Source: a virus. From it: a DNA stretch of 22,644 nucleotides. The notes under the pieces are model-generated. The model was not told where the DNA came from. It made no database searches and saw only the letters and a list, made by a program, of their open reading frames with translations. The stretch covers positions 1-22,644 of the IMG/VR virus record IMGVR_UViG_3300047560_000036. One strand, written 5' to 3'. Position numbers and translations under genes: made by a program. This document shows positions 1 through 6,177 of this stretch, in pieces (within the stretch, counting starts at the first letter, position 1; every line of letters begins with the position of its first letter).

Positions 1-439
1 CTCTACTGTTGCGCCGATACAACACATGGGGGGGGAGGGGTGTGGGCAGAGAGAGATTTTTGTGGGTGCCTCCCCTCCACACGAAAAGCCAATTTAGCCT
101 TTTCTTAGCAAGCTCTGGCTAGTGATGGAAGAGGTGGTGGTGTCTGGTTGTGGTAGGTAAGAATCTAACCACTGGACTCAAGTTTCATTTGGGCGCGAGA
201 CGGCTACCCGATGCGAAATTAGGTAAAAAAGTGATTAACAGAAAGCTGCTTGGAGTGTTCTGCCATCTGGAGAGCCTACTTCTAGGCTTATTCTGGGTAT
301 CTTGTACGGTGCAGTCACTGCATTGGTACGCCAGCTTCTAGACGGTCATTGACAGGGGCTTGCAGGATTACCCTCTGTTGGGGTCGGGTAGCGGAACCGA
401 CACTCCTTCTGGTTAACACCTATTGACGGACAAATCATA
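1..439. other. Gene-free leader region with several short hairpins
   Basis: I see no convincing coding sequence in this stretch. It holds several short inverted repeats: GGAGGGG (34-40) with CCCCTCC (72-78), nested with GGCA/TGCC; AGCCTA-CTTC-TAGGCT (273-288), a perfect 6-bp stem; a dyad TGCAG-TCA-CTGCA (310-322) flanked by GTAC on both sides (304-307 and 326-329); and GTCGG/CCGAC (383-387 and 397-401). GCTACCCGA (203-211) is also complementary to TCGGGTAGC (384-392). Each of these alone could be chance; together they could mean a structured RNA or a terminal/regulatory region. No tRNA cloverleaf, CRISPR array or clear promoter was found. Confidence 0.5.
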
Positions 440-664
440 TTAGAAAATGAACCCAGTATCAAGGGCTTTGACCATCTTGTTGACCTTCTTTTTTTGCTTG
501 CGTTTTTCCCGTTTGATGGACAATGGATTGCTCAGATTCTTCTTCTCTACTGCCAAACCAAGTGCCTCGTCAGAGATTGAGCCTTTCCAGTGATGGATGG
601 CAATGGCAAGACGCTCACGCCTTCTCTTTGTTGACTTCTCTTCTGCGGTCAGTTCTATGGACAT
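440..664 (-). CDS. Small basic protein of unknown function (74 aa), leftward
   Basis: I do not recognise this protein. It is strongly charged, with basic runs KSTKRRRER near residues 11-19 and KREKRKQKKKVNK near 51-63 around a short helix-like centre (AIAIHHWKGSISDEALGLAV), which would suit nucleic-acid binding. It is the only plausible minus-strand gene in the window. Its ATG lies directly after the U-tract of the structured RNA at 665-756, and the only SD-like sequence (AAAGG, about 9 nt upstream) is buried in the 3' strand of that RNA's closing stem. If it is made, it would be by read-through or unfolding of the leader, so attenuation or translational control is possible. It could also be a chance ORF, because no homology can be checked here. 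Confidence 0.45.
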   Translation of the reverse strand: MSIELTAEEKSTKRRRERLAIAIHHWKGSISDEALGLAVEKKNLSNPLSIKREKRKQKKKVNKMVKALDTGFIF

Positions 665-756
665 GAAAAAAGCCCTTTAGGGGTGATACAGTCGCGCCCT
701 CTGAATACCAGAGGCTGTACCACTTCTAAAAGGCTTTATCTGGCGCGAACAGATAT
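665..756 (-). ncRNA. Candidate structured small RNA or attenuator leader with pseudoknot and intrinsic terminator
   Basis: Read on the minus strand from about 756, the transcript begins with hairpin P1: TATCTG (755-750), loop TTCGCGC (749-743), CAGATA (742-737). A long imperfect hairpin follows. Stem A has 12 pairs (737-726 with 680-669). Stem B has 9 pairs (723-715 with 691-683) after an AA/CC internal loop. Stem C has 6 pairs (714-709 with 703-698) and loop GTATT. Bulge GCGCGA (697-692) is perfectly complementary to TCGCGC of the P1 loop (748-743), giving a 6-bp pseudoknot. The RNA ends in GGGC-U6 (671-666), a classic intrinsic terminator tail. Pairs 731-675 and 720-686 are G-U on this strand but A-C mismatches on the other, so the minus strand is the sense strand. 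I match it to no family I know. It may be a free sRNA or the leader of the 74-aa ORF. Confidence 0.72.
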
Positions 757-762
757 GGCTTC

Positions 763-790
763 ATTATATCAGGGTTTTCCCTATTGTTAA
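763..790 (-). promoter_or_regulatory. Leftward sigma70-type promoter with extended -10
   Basis: On the minus strand there is a perfect extended -10 (TGATATAAT, 771-763) and a -35-like TTAACA (790-785) separated by 16 bases. Transcription would start near position 756, at the foot of the first hairpin of the structured RNA. This is the best promoter match I found in the window. Confidence 0.7.
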
Positions 791-794
791 ACAA
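771..794. promoter_or_regulatory. Two abutting perfect dyads in the promoter core (operator candidates)
   Basis: AGGG-TTTT-CCCT (771-782) fills the spacer of the leftward promoter, and TTGTT-A-AACAA (784-794) covers its -35 box and the candidate rightward -35. Both are perfect inverted repeats one base apart. A regulator bound here could act on both directions at once. No regulator can be assigned from this window. Confidence 0.5.
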
Positions 795-812
795 CACATT
801 GTGACTTATGAT
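784..812 (+). promoter_or_regulatory. Candidate rightward promoter for the late/packaging operon
   Basis: TTGTTA (784-789), 17 bases, then TATGAT (807-812) gives four of six and five of six consensus matches. It overlaps the -35 of the leftward promoter back to back, so the two would compete. Transcription would start near 819 and leave an untranslated leader of about 180 nt before the small terminase gene. It is weaker than the leftward promoter and rests on motif match alone. Confidence 0.4.
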
Positions 813-997
813 TGCGTTACACCAAGACGCATGGGGATTGAATTGGCCGTAAGCGCAGCGGTACTGGATAAACATAACCAGAGTCCTCAGCCGTGTTGGT
901 GGAAACGGATTAGCCCCGTGGGGTATTTCGTTCAATTGCGCCCCAACCCTGCTTTATGGGAGCCATCAACATAACTTCCCCTTTGTGGACAAAAGTA
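813..997 (+). other. Untranslated leader of the packaging operon
   Basis: No gene is seen between the divergent promoters and the terminase genes. The stretch contains TGCGT/ACGCA (813-817 with 827-831), a 5-bp dyad with a 9-base loop. GGGG at 920-923 could pair with CCCC at either 914-917 or 941-944, so alternative folds are possible. Function is unknown. Confidence 0.35.
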
Positions 998-1384
998 ATG
1001 ACAGAAATTAAAAAACGACCCCCTGGTAGACCAAAAGGCTCGACAAACAAGAAGTTCAGCCTGACGAGCTTTGCTGAGAAACCAAACATCCTACCCATGC
1101 CCAAAACAGAGGCAGGTCAGCTCAAAGAACTCAAGAATCTCCTGATAAACAGTGCTGGTAGCCGTGTTGTCCACAAAGCCGTAGAGATTGCCCTTAATGA
1201 TGAACACCCTGCCCAACTAGCCGCTATCAAGTTGTGCATGGACAGGATGCTGCCTGTCTCGATGTTTGAGAAAGAGGGAAAACAGCGTTCGGCTGTGACT
1301 ATCAACATTACTGGCATTGGCGAGCAAGTTAAGCCTCCAACAATTATTGACATGAATAACAATGAGGATATAGATAATGGCTGA
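998..1384 (+). CDS. Terminase small subunit-like DNA-binding protein
   Basis: The protein is about 128 aa and begins with a basic AT-hook-like segment (RPPGRPKGSTNKK, residues 7-19), followed by a helical region (about 40-95) with LKNLLINSAGSRVVHKAVEIAL and AAIKLCMDRMLP. It sits immediately upstream of, and overlaps by a few bases, the large terminase, the normal place of the small subunit, which recognises packaging sites on DNA and loads the motor. I chose the ATG at 998 because it places the AT hook at the N-terminus as in similar phage proteins. An in-frame ATG at 956 would add 14 residues, and neither start has a strong SD. The role is assigned from position and the DNA-binding motif. 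Confidence 0.75.
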   Translation: MTEIKKRPPGRPKGSTNKKFSLTSFAEKPNILPMPKTEAGQLKELKNLLINSAGSRVVHKAVEIALNDEHPAQLAAIKLCMDRMLPVSMFEKEGKQRSAVTINITGIGEQVKPPTIIDMNNNEDIDNG

Positions 1385-2636
1385 TTTGTCATTTCAGCTC
1401 TTGCCGTGGCAGGAGGAGGTCTTCAAGGATGACCATAGGTTTAAGGTTGTTGCCGCTGGTCGCCGATGCGGTAAATCCCGCCTTTCAGCCATTACCCTTC
1501 TAATTGAAGCCTTGAGGTGTCCTACTGGCTCTGCCGTTCTTTATGTTGCGCCTACCAATGGTCAGGCAAGGCAAATTATCTGGCAGGTCTTGATGGAGCT
1601 TGGCAGAGAGGTAATCCAGTCTGCCCATATCAATAACCAAGACATTACGACAATCAATGGCGCAACCATCTATGTGCGTGGCGCTGATCGACCTGACACA
1701 CTGCGCGGCGTGTCTCTGACCTATGCTGTGATTGACGAGGTGGCTGATATTAAGCAAGAGGCTTGGGAGCAGGTTATCCGAGCTTCTTTGTCTGATAAAA
1801 AGGGTCGTGCCTTATTTTTGGGCACTCCAAAGGGTAGAAATTGGTTCTATGACCTTTTCAAACTCGGTCAAAATGAAGAGGACAAAGACTGGAAATCTTG
1901 GCACTTCACAACAAAAGACAATCCCCTGATCGACCCTGAAGAGATTGAGGCTGCCAAGAAAACCTTGTCCACCTTTGCTTTCAAGCAAGAATACATGGCA
2001 AGTTTTACCAATGCTGGTAGCAACATCTTTAAGGAAGAGTGGCTGAAATACGGGGTTGAGCCTGAGATGGGCAGCTACTATGTGGCTGTGGACTTGGCTG
2101 GCTTTGAAGAAGTGGCAAAGCAGGCGGCCAACTCCAAGAAACGCCTTGACCAGACTGCTATCTCTGTGGTGAAGGTCACGGATGACGGGAAGTGGTTTGT
2201 CAAAGAGGTTGAGTATGGTCGATGGGATGTGAGGGAGACAGCCTCCAAGATTCTGATGAAGATGCGGGATTACCGTCCTTTGAGCATCGGAATTGAGAAG
2301 GGGGCACTGAAAAACGCTGTTTTGCCATATTTAAGTGACTTAATGCGGAAAAGTAATGTATATTCGCACATAGTTGACTTGACCCACGGCAATCGCAAAA
2401 AGGCCGACCGTATTATCTGGTCACTTCAGGGGCGATTCGAGCATGGACGAATTGTGCTCAATTCTGAGGAAAACTGGGATGAGTTTATTGACCAACTCCT
2501 ATTGTTTCCCTCGATTGGTGTGCATGACGACTTGATTGACAGCCTTAGCTACATAGATCAATTGGCGGTCACTTCTTACTTTGTTGACGACCAAGAAGAT
2601 GATTGGGAGCCTGTGGACGTAATATCGGGGGTGTAA
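1377..2636 (+). CDS. terL: Terminase large subunit (packaging ATPase/nuclease)
   Basis: This is the DNA-packaging motor that pumps phage DNA into the procapsid and cuts it. The N-terminal ATPase has Walker A GRRCGKSR (residues 28-35), Walker B YAVIDE with D120/E121, and the coupling motif LGTPKG (148-153). The C-terminal RNase H-like nuclease shows the expected acidic residues: D239 in YYVAVDLAG, a glutamate in SIGIEKGA near 312, and the HDDLIDSLSY segment at 383-392. At 419 aa it is compact but has both domains complete. It overlaps the small subunit gene by 8 bases, and its TAA overlaps the portal ATG (TAATG), which suggests translational coupling. Confidence 0.97.
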   Translation: MADLSFQLLPWQEEVFKDDHRFKVVAAGRRCGKSRLSAITLLIEALRCPTGSAVLYVAPTNGQARQIIWQVLMELGREVIQSAHINNQDITTINGATIYVRGADRPDTLRGVSLTYAVIDEVADIKQEAWEQVIRASLSDKKGRALFLGTPKGRNWFYDLFKLGQNEEDKDWKSWHFTTKDNPLIDPEEIEAAKKTLSTFAFKQEYMASFTNAGSNIFKEEWLKYGVEPEMGSYYVAVDLAGFEEVAKQAANSKKRLDQTAISVVKVTDDGKWFVKEVEYGRWDVRETASKILMKMRDYRPLSIGIEKGALKNAVLPYLSDLMRKSNVYSHIVDLTHGNRKKADRIIWSLQGRFEHGRIVLNSEENWDEFIDQLLLFPSIGVHDDLIDSLSYIDQLAVTSYFVDDQEDDWEPVDVISGV

Positions 2637-4687
2637 TGGCAACAAACAACGAAGTCAAATTAGAGCAGAGTGAGTTCTACGAGCCTACGGAGGCCGATAA
2701 AGAACTTACGGACTTTGTAACCAGTCATTGCACGAAATGGCGTGACTACCGTGATGTGAACTTCCTGCCAGATTGGTTGGAATATGAGCGCATCTTCCGT
2801 GGTCAGTGGGCAGCAGAAGACAAAACCCGCGAGTCTGAGCGTTCACGCATCGTTACCCCTGCCACACAACAAGCCGTAGAAACCCGCCATGCTGAGATCA
2901 TGGAAGCCATCTTTGGTCAGGGCGACTTCTTTGACATTGAAGACAACATCCAAGATGTGAACGGCAACCCCATCGACATTGAGATAATCAAAGCTCAGTT
3001 GATGGAAGACTTCAAAAAAGACAAAATCCGTAAGTCCATTGACCAAATTGAGTTGATGGCAGAGATTTATGGCACTGGTATCGGTGAAGTCATCGTCACC
3101 ACCGAGAAAGAATACGTCCCCGCCACACAACCGATTCCTGGCCAAGTTGGTCAGGCGGCCATTGGTGTGCTAGAGCGTGACCGTATTGGTGTCAAGATTG
3201 TCCCCGTCAACCCAAAGAACTTCTTGTTTGACCCCAATGGCACGTCAATTGACGACTGTATGGGTGTGGCTATCGAGAAATATGTTTCGATTCACAAGGT
3301 GGTCAAGGGCATTGAGCGTGGCATCTACCGCAAGGTGGACATTGGCACGACTGGCGAAGATACAGACCTTGAGCCTACTCAAGAGGTCAGCCAATATCAG
3401 GATGAAAAAGTCTTGTTATTGACATACTACGGCTTGGTTCCTCGTGAATACTTGAACAATCTCAAGGAAAACAAAGAGGTTGTTGAGCTTTTCCCTGAAA
3501 ACTCAGTTGCTGAGGACTATTCTGACTTGGTGGAGGCAATTGTGGTGATTGCCAACGATGGTTTATTGCTCAAAGCTGAGGAAAATCCTTACATGATGAA
3601 GGACAGACCAGTCTTAGCTTACCAAGATGACACCGTTCCCAATCGTCTTTTGGGTCGTGGCACTGTGGAAAAGGCGTTCAATATGCAAAAAGCTATTGAT
3701 GCCCAGACCCGTAGCCACTTAGATTCTCTGGCTTTGACCACTTCTCCCATGATTGCGATGGACGCAACCCGTCTGCCACGCGGCATGAAGTTTGAAGTCA
3801 AGCCTGGCAAGGCAATCCTGACAAATGGTGCGCCTTCGGAGATTCTGTATCCCTTCAAGTTCGGCAATACAGACCCAAATAACTTGGCAACGGCTCAGGC
3901 TTTTGAGCGTATGCTGCTCCAAGCCACTGGAACTCTAGATTCTCAAGGCATGGTCAGCAATGTTGCTCGTGATGGCGGTCAGGGCGGTATGTCAATGGCT
4001 GTCGCTTCTATCATCAAGAAGTACAAGCGCACTTTGGTGAACTTCCAAGAGGATTTCTTGATTCCTTTCATCAAGAAAGCTGCCTTCCGCTTCATGCAGT
4101 TTGATCCTGAGCGTTATCCTTCTGTGGACATGAACTTCATCCCCACGGCCACGCTTGGCATCATTGCTCGTGAGCATGAACAACAGCAGTTTATTGGCTT
4201 GTTGCAGACATTGGGGCCAAACACTCCTGTCTTGCCAATCATCTTGAAGGGCATTTTGGCCAACTCTAGCCTGTCAAACCGTTATGAGTTGATGGCGGCG
4301 TTGGACAAGATGAGCCAACCCGATGAACAAGCCCAACAACTGCAACAAGTTCAGCAACAGTTGGCTTTGCAGGCGGCTCAGGCTCAGATTGCGGTACAAA
4401 CTACCCAAGCGGAGCAAAATCGTGCTGAGGCTCAGAAGTTGATGACTGAAGCGCAGTTGATGCCTCAAGAAGTTCAGGCAAAAATGGCTGCTTCGTTGAC
4501 CAAAAATCTGCCAAATGAAGATGATGCCAATCAGCGTGAGTTTGACAAACGCGCCAAGATTGCAGAATTGATGCTCAAAGAGGCTGATATTAAGAACAAA
4601 GGCAAGATTGTTGAGATGCAAATGCTTGACAAGCGCCAGCAGGTTGAAAAAGACTTTTTAGACCGCTTATCCAAGGAACTTTCGTGA
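2636..4687 (+). CDS. Portal (head-tail connector) protein
   Basis: This 683-aa protein follows the large terminase directly, as portal genes do, and would form the dodecameric ring through which DNA enters and leaves the capsid. The N-terminus (WRDYRDVNFLPDWLEYERIFRGQW, then SRIVTPATQQAVETRHAEIMEAIFG) is typical of podovirus/P22-like portals. The C-terminal ~100 residues are rich in Gln/Ala and charged heptads (QQLQQVQQQLALQAAQ), predicting a long coiled-coil barrel or tail. The chosen start (2636) is the ATG in TAATG with a GGGGTG SD just upstream; an in-frame start 11 codons earlier lacks this support. Homology to named families is from recall, not a search. Confidence 0.93.
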   Translation: MATNNEVKLEQSEFYEPTEADKELTDFVTSHCTKWRDYRDVNFLPDWLEYERIFRGQWAAEDKTRESERSRIVTPATQQAVETRHAEIMEAIFGQGDFFDIEDNIQDVNGNPIDIEIIKAQLMEDFKKDKIRKSIDQIELMAEIYGTGIGEVIVTTEKEYVPATQPIPGQVGQAAIGVLERDRIGVKIVPVNPKNFLFDPNGTSIDDCMGVAIEKYVSIHKVVKGIERGIYRKVDIGTTGEDTDLEPTQEVSQYQDEKVLLLTYYGLVPREYLNNLKENKEVVELFPENSVAEDYSDLVEAIVVIANDGLLLKAEENPYMMKDRPVLAYQDDTVPNRLLGRGTVEKAFNMQKAIDAQTRSHLDSLALTTSPMIAMDATRLPRGMKFEVKPGKAILTNGAPSEILYPFKFGNTDPNNLATAQAFERMLLQATGTLDSQGMVSNVARDGGQGGMSMAVASIIKKYKRTLVNFQEDFLIPFIKKAAFRFMQFDPERYPSVDMNFIPTATLGIIAREHEQQQFIGLLQTLGPNTPVLPIILKGILANSSLSNRYELMAALDKMSQPDEQAQQLQQVQQQLALQAAQAQIAVQTTQAEQNRAEAQKLMTEAQLMPQEVQAKMAASLTKNLPNEDDANQREFDKRAKIAELMLKEADIKNKGKIVEMQMLDKRQQVEKDFLDRLSKELS

Positions 4688-6165
4688 TGGATATTGTTGA
4701 TTTAGAAAAGAAGTTGGGGATTGCTGGACTATCTGCTGAACAGCAGTTAGAGATGGTAGCCGCCCTTCAAAAATCAGCACAATCACGCTTAGAAGCCACC
4801 CGTCAAGAGTCTATCGGCAAGAGCACAGAGCTTGTTATCCAAGGTTTGAAGAAAATCAAGTCAGACTTGGAAGCCAAGTTTGGTGATTTGAGCCAAACAA
4901 TCCAAGAAAAAGCGTCAAGCCTGAGAAACGGCATGGATGGAAAGGATGGGCGAGATGGAAAAGACGGGCGGGACGGAAGCCAAGGGCCTCAAGGTCTTCG
5001 TGGTGAACCTGGAAGAGATGGGCGCGATGGAGTGGACGGTGCTGATGGTGTTTCTGTCACCTCTGCTCGGATTGATTTTGACGGTAGCCTTATTATTGAG
5101 TTGTCTAGTGGTCGTGAACTCAATGTTGGTGAGGTTGTTGCTCCTGAGCTTGCAGAACGCATCAAAGTCGTTAGTTCTAATGGCGGTGGTACTTCTCAGT
5201 CTGTTCTTGACACTCTGACAAGTCTGCAAAACCAGATTGATGCCATCTCTGGCGGCTTGGCTTACCAAGGCACATGGAATGCCTCAACCAATAGTCCCGC
5301 TTTGGCCTCTGGTGTTGGCACAACTAACTACTATTACATTGTCGGCACATCAGGCTCTACCAACTTGGATGGTATTACCGACTGGGTGGTGGGCGATTGG
5401 CTGATATTCAATGGTACTGTTTGGCAAAAGATTGACCAAACAAACTTGGTGGTGTCTGTAAACGGGCAGACTGGCGCTGTTACGCTGACCTCTACCAATA
5501 TCTCTGAAGGCACAAACCTGTATTTCACCAATGCTCGTGCTCGTGGAGCTTTGAGTGCTGGTACAGGGATTAGCTACGATAACTCTACTGGACAGATTAC
5601 TAATTCTTCGCCAGATCAGACAGTTGCTTTGACAGCAGGGACAGGGATTAGTACTTCTGGGACTTATCCAAACTTCACCATTACTAATTCCTCGCCTGAC
5701 CAAACTGTAAGCCTGACTGGTGCAGGAACCGCCTCGATTAGTGGCACTTATCCCAACTTCACCGTCACCTCAAACGACCAATATACGGGCACTGTGACAA
5801 GTGTGACTGGTACAAGTCCTGTGGCTTCTAGCGGTGGCAATACGCCTGCTATTAGCTTGGCAAGTGGTTATGGGGATACGCAGAATCCGTTTGCTTCCAA
5901 GACAGCAAACTTCTTCTTGGCTGCTCCCAATGGCTCGGCTGGTGCGCCAACATTCAGGGCGATTGTTGCGGCTGATGTACCTACTTTGAACCAGAATACG
6001 ACTGGTACAGCGGCAAGTACGCCTAAGTTGCTGACAACAAACTTCACGATTGAAGAGTCTGGTGGCAAATTGATCTTCAAATATGGCGCGACTACAATTG
6101 CGTCAATGTCTTCAACTGGCGTAATAACCTCTGCAACGAACATTGTTGCAAATGGAACACCTTAA
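4687..6165 (+). CDS. Tail-fibre-like protein with collagen-like repeats
   Basis: This structural fibre protein is about 492 aa. An N-terminal helical/coiled-coil region (about 1-78) leads into 13 Gly-X-Y triplets (about 82-121, Asp/Arg-rich: GKDGRDGKDGRDG), which would form a collagen-like triple helix. A beta-rich shaft follows, with AYQGTWNAS, the phage fibre motif VVSVNGQTGAVTLT, and a 28-residue tandem duplication. It ends in LIFKYG...ATNIVANGTP, a C-terminus resembling that of the 91-aa fibre protein at 15605. AAGGA lies 9 bases before the ATG at 4687, which overlaps the portal stop (TGATG). An in-frame GTG at 4684 is an alternative start. It probably reaches the cell surface, but whether it is a tail or a head fibre is not shown. 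Confidence 0.88.
   Translation: MDIVDLEKKLGIAGLSAEQQLEMVAALQKSAQSRLEATRQESIGKSTELVIQGLKKIKSDLEAKFGDLSQTIQEKASSLRNGMDGKDGRDGKDGRDGSQGPQGLRGEPGRDGRDGVDGADGVSVTSARIDFDGSLIIELSSGRELNVGEVVAPELAERIKVVSSNGGGTSQSVLDTLTSLQNQIDAISGGLAYQGTWNASTNSPALASGVGTTNYYYIVGTSGSTNLDGITDWVVGDWLIFNGTVWQKIDQTNLVVSVNGQTGAVTLTSTNISEGTNLYFTNARARGALSAGTGISYDNSTGQITNSSPDQTVALTAGTGISTSGTYPNFTITNSSPDQTVSLTGAGTASISGTYPNFTVTSNDQYTGTVTSVTGTSPVASSGGNTPAISLASGYGDTQNPFASKTANFFLAAPNGSAGAPTFRAIVAADVPTLNQNTTGTAASTPKLLTTNFTIEESGGKLIFKYGATTIASMSSTGVITSATNIVANGTP
5602..5769 (+). repeat. Two diverged tandem 84-bp units within the fibre gene
   Basis: Units 5602-5685 and 5686-5769 each encode 28 residues starting NSSPDQTV and ending SGTYPNFT(I/V)T. 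The protein match is strong while the DNA has drifted at synonymous sites, so this is an old in-frame duplication lengthening the beta shaft. A fragment at about 5551-5600 (SAGTGISYDNSTGQIT) resembles the centre of a unit. Confidence 0.8.
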
Positions 6166-6177
6166 AGGAAAAGAGAT

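Noticed and set aside
130-220. Possible tRNA around the GGTTAGATTC-like segment
   Set aside because: No complete cloverleaf could be built on either strand.
150-341. 63-aa open frame in the leader region
   Set aside because: It has a GTG-type start without SD, a low-complexity hydrophobic end, and overlaps hairpins; nothing supports coding.
671-720. Terminator for rightward transcription on the plus strand
   Set aside because: Plus-strand folding loses two pairs (A-C mismatches) and the 3' flank is GGCTTTATC, not a proper T-tract.
665-756. tRNA interpretation of the structured element
   Set aside because: The central hairpin loop lacks a U33-anticodon layout, there is no T-arm (TTCRA) and no 7-bp acceptor with CCA-like end; a long rod with pseudoknot fits better.
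726-935. 69-aa minus-strand open frame
   Set aside because: It runs through the divergent promoter region and into the structured RNA, with no SD or recognisable protein pattern.
2603-2635. Upstream in-frame start for the portal gene
   Set aside because: It lies inside the terminase gene and lacks the SD; the TAATG start at 2636 is better supported.
4940-4980. Short DNA repeats GATGG(A/G)AA(A/G)GA as a repeat array
   Set aside because: They are explained by the Gly-X-Y codons of the collagen-like domain; no CRISPR spacer pattern exists.
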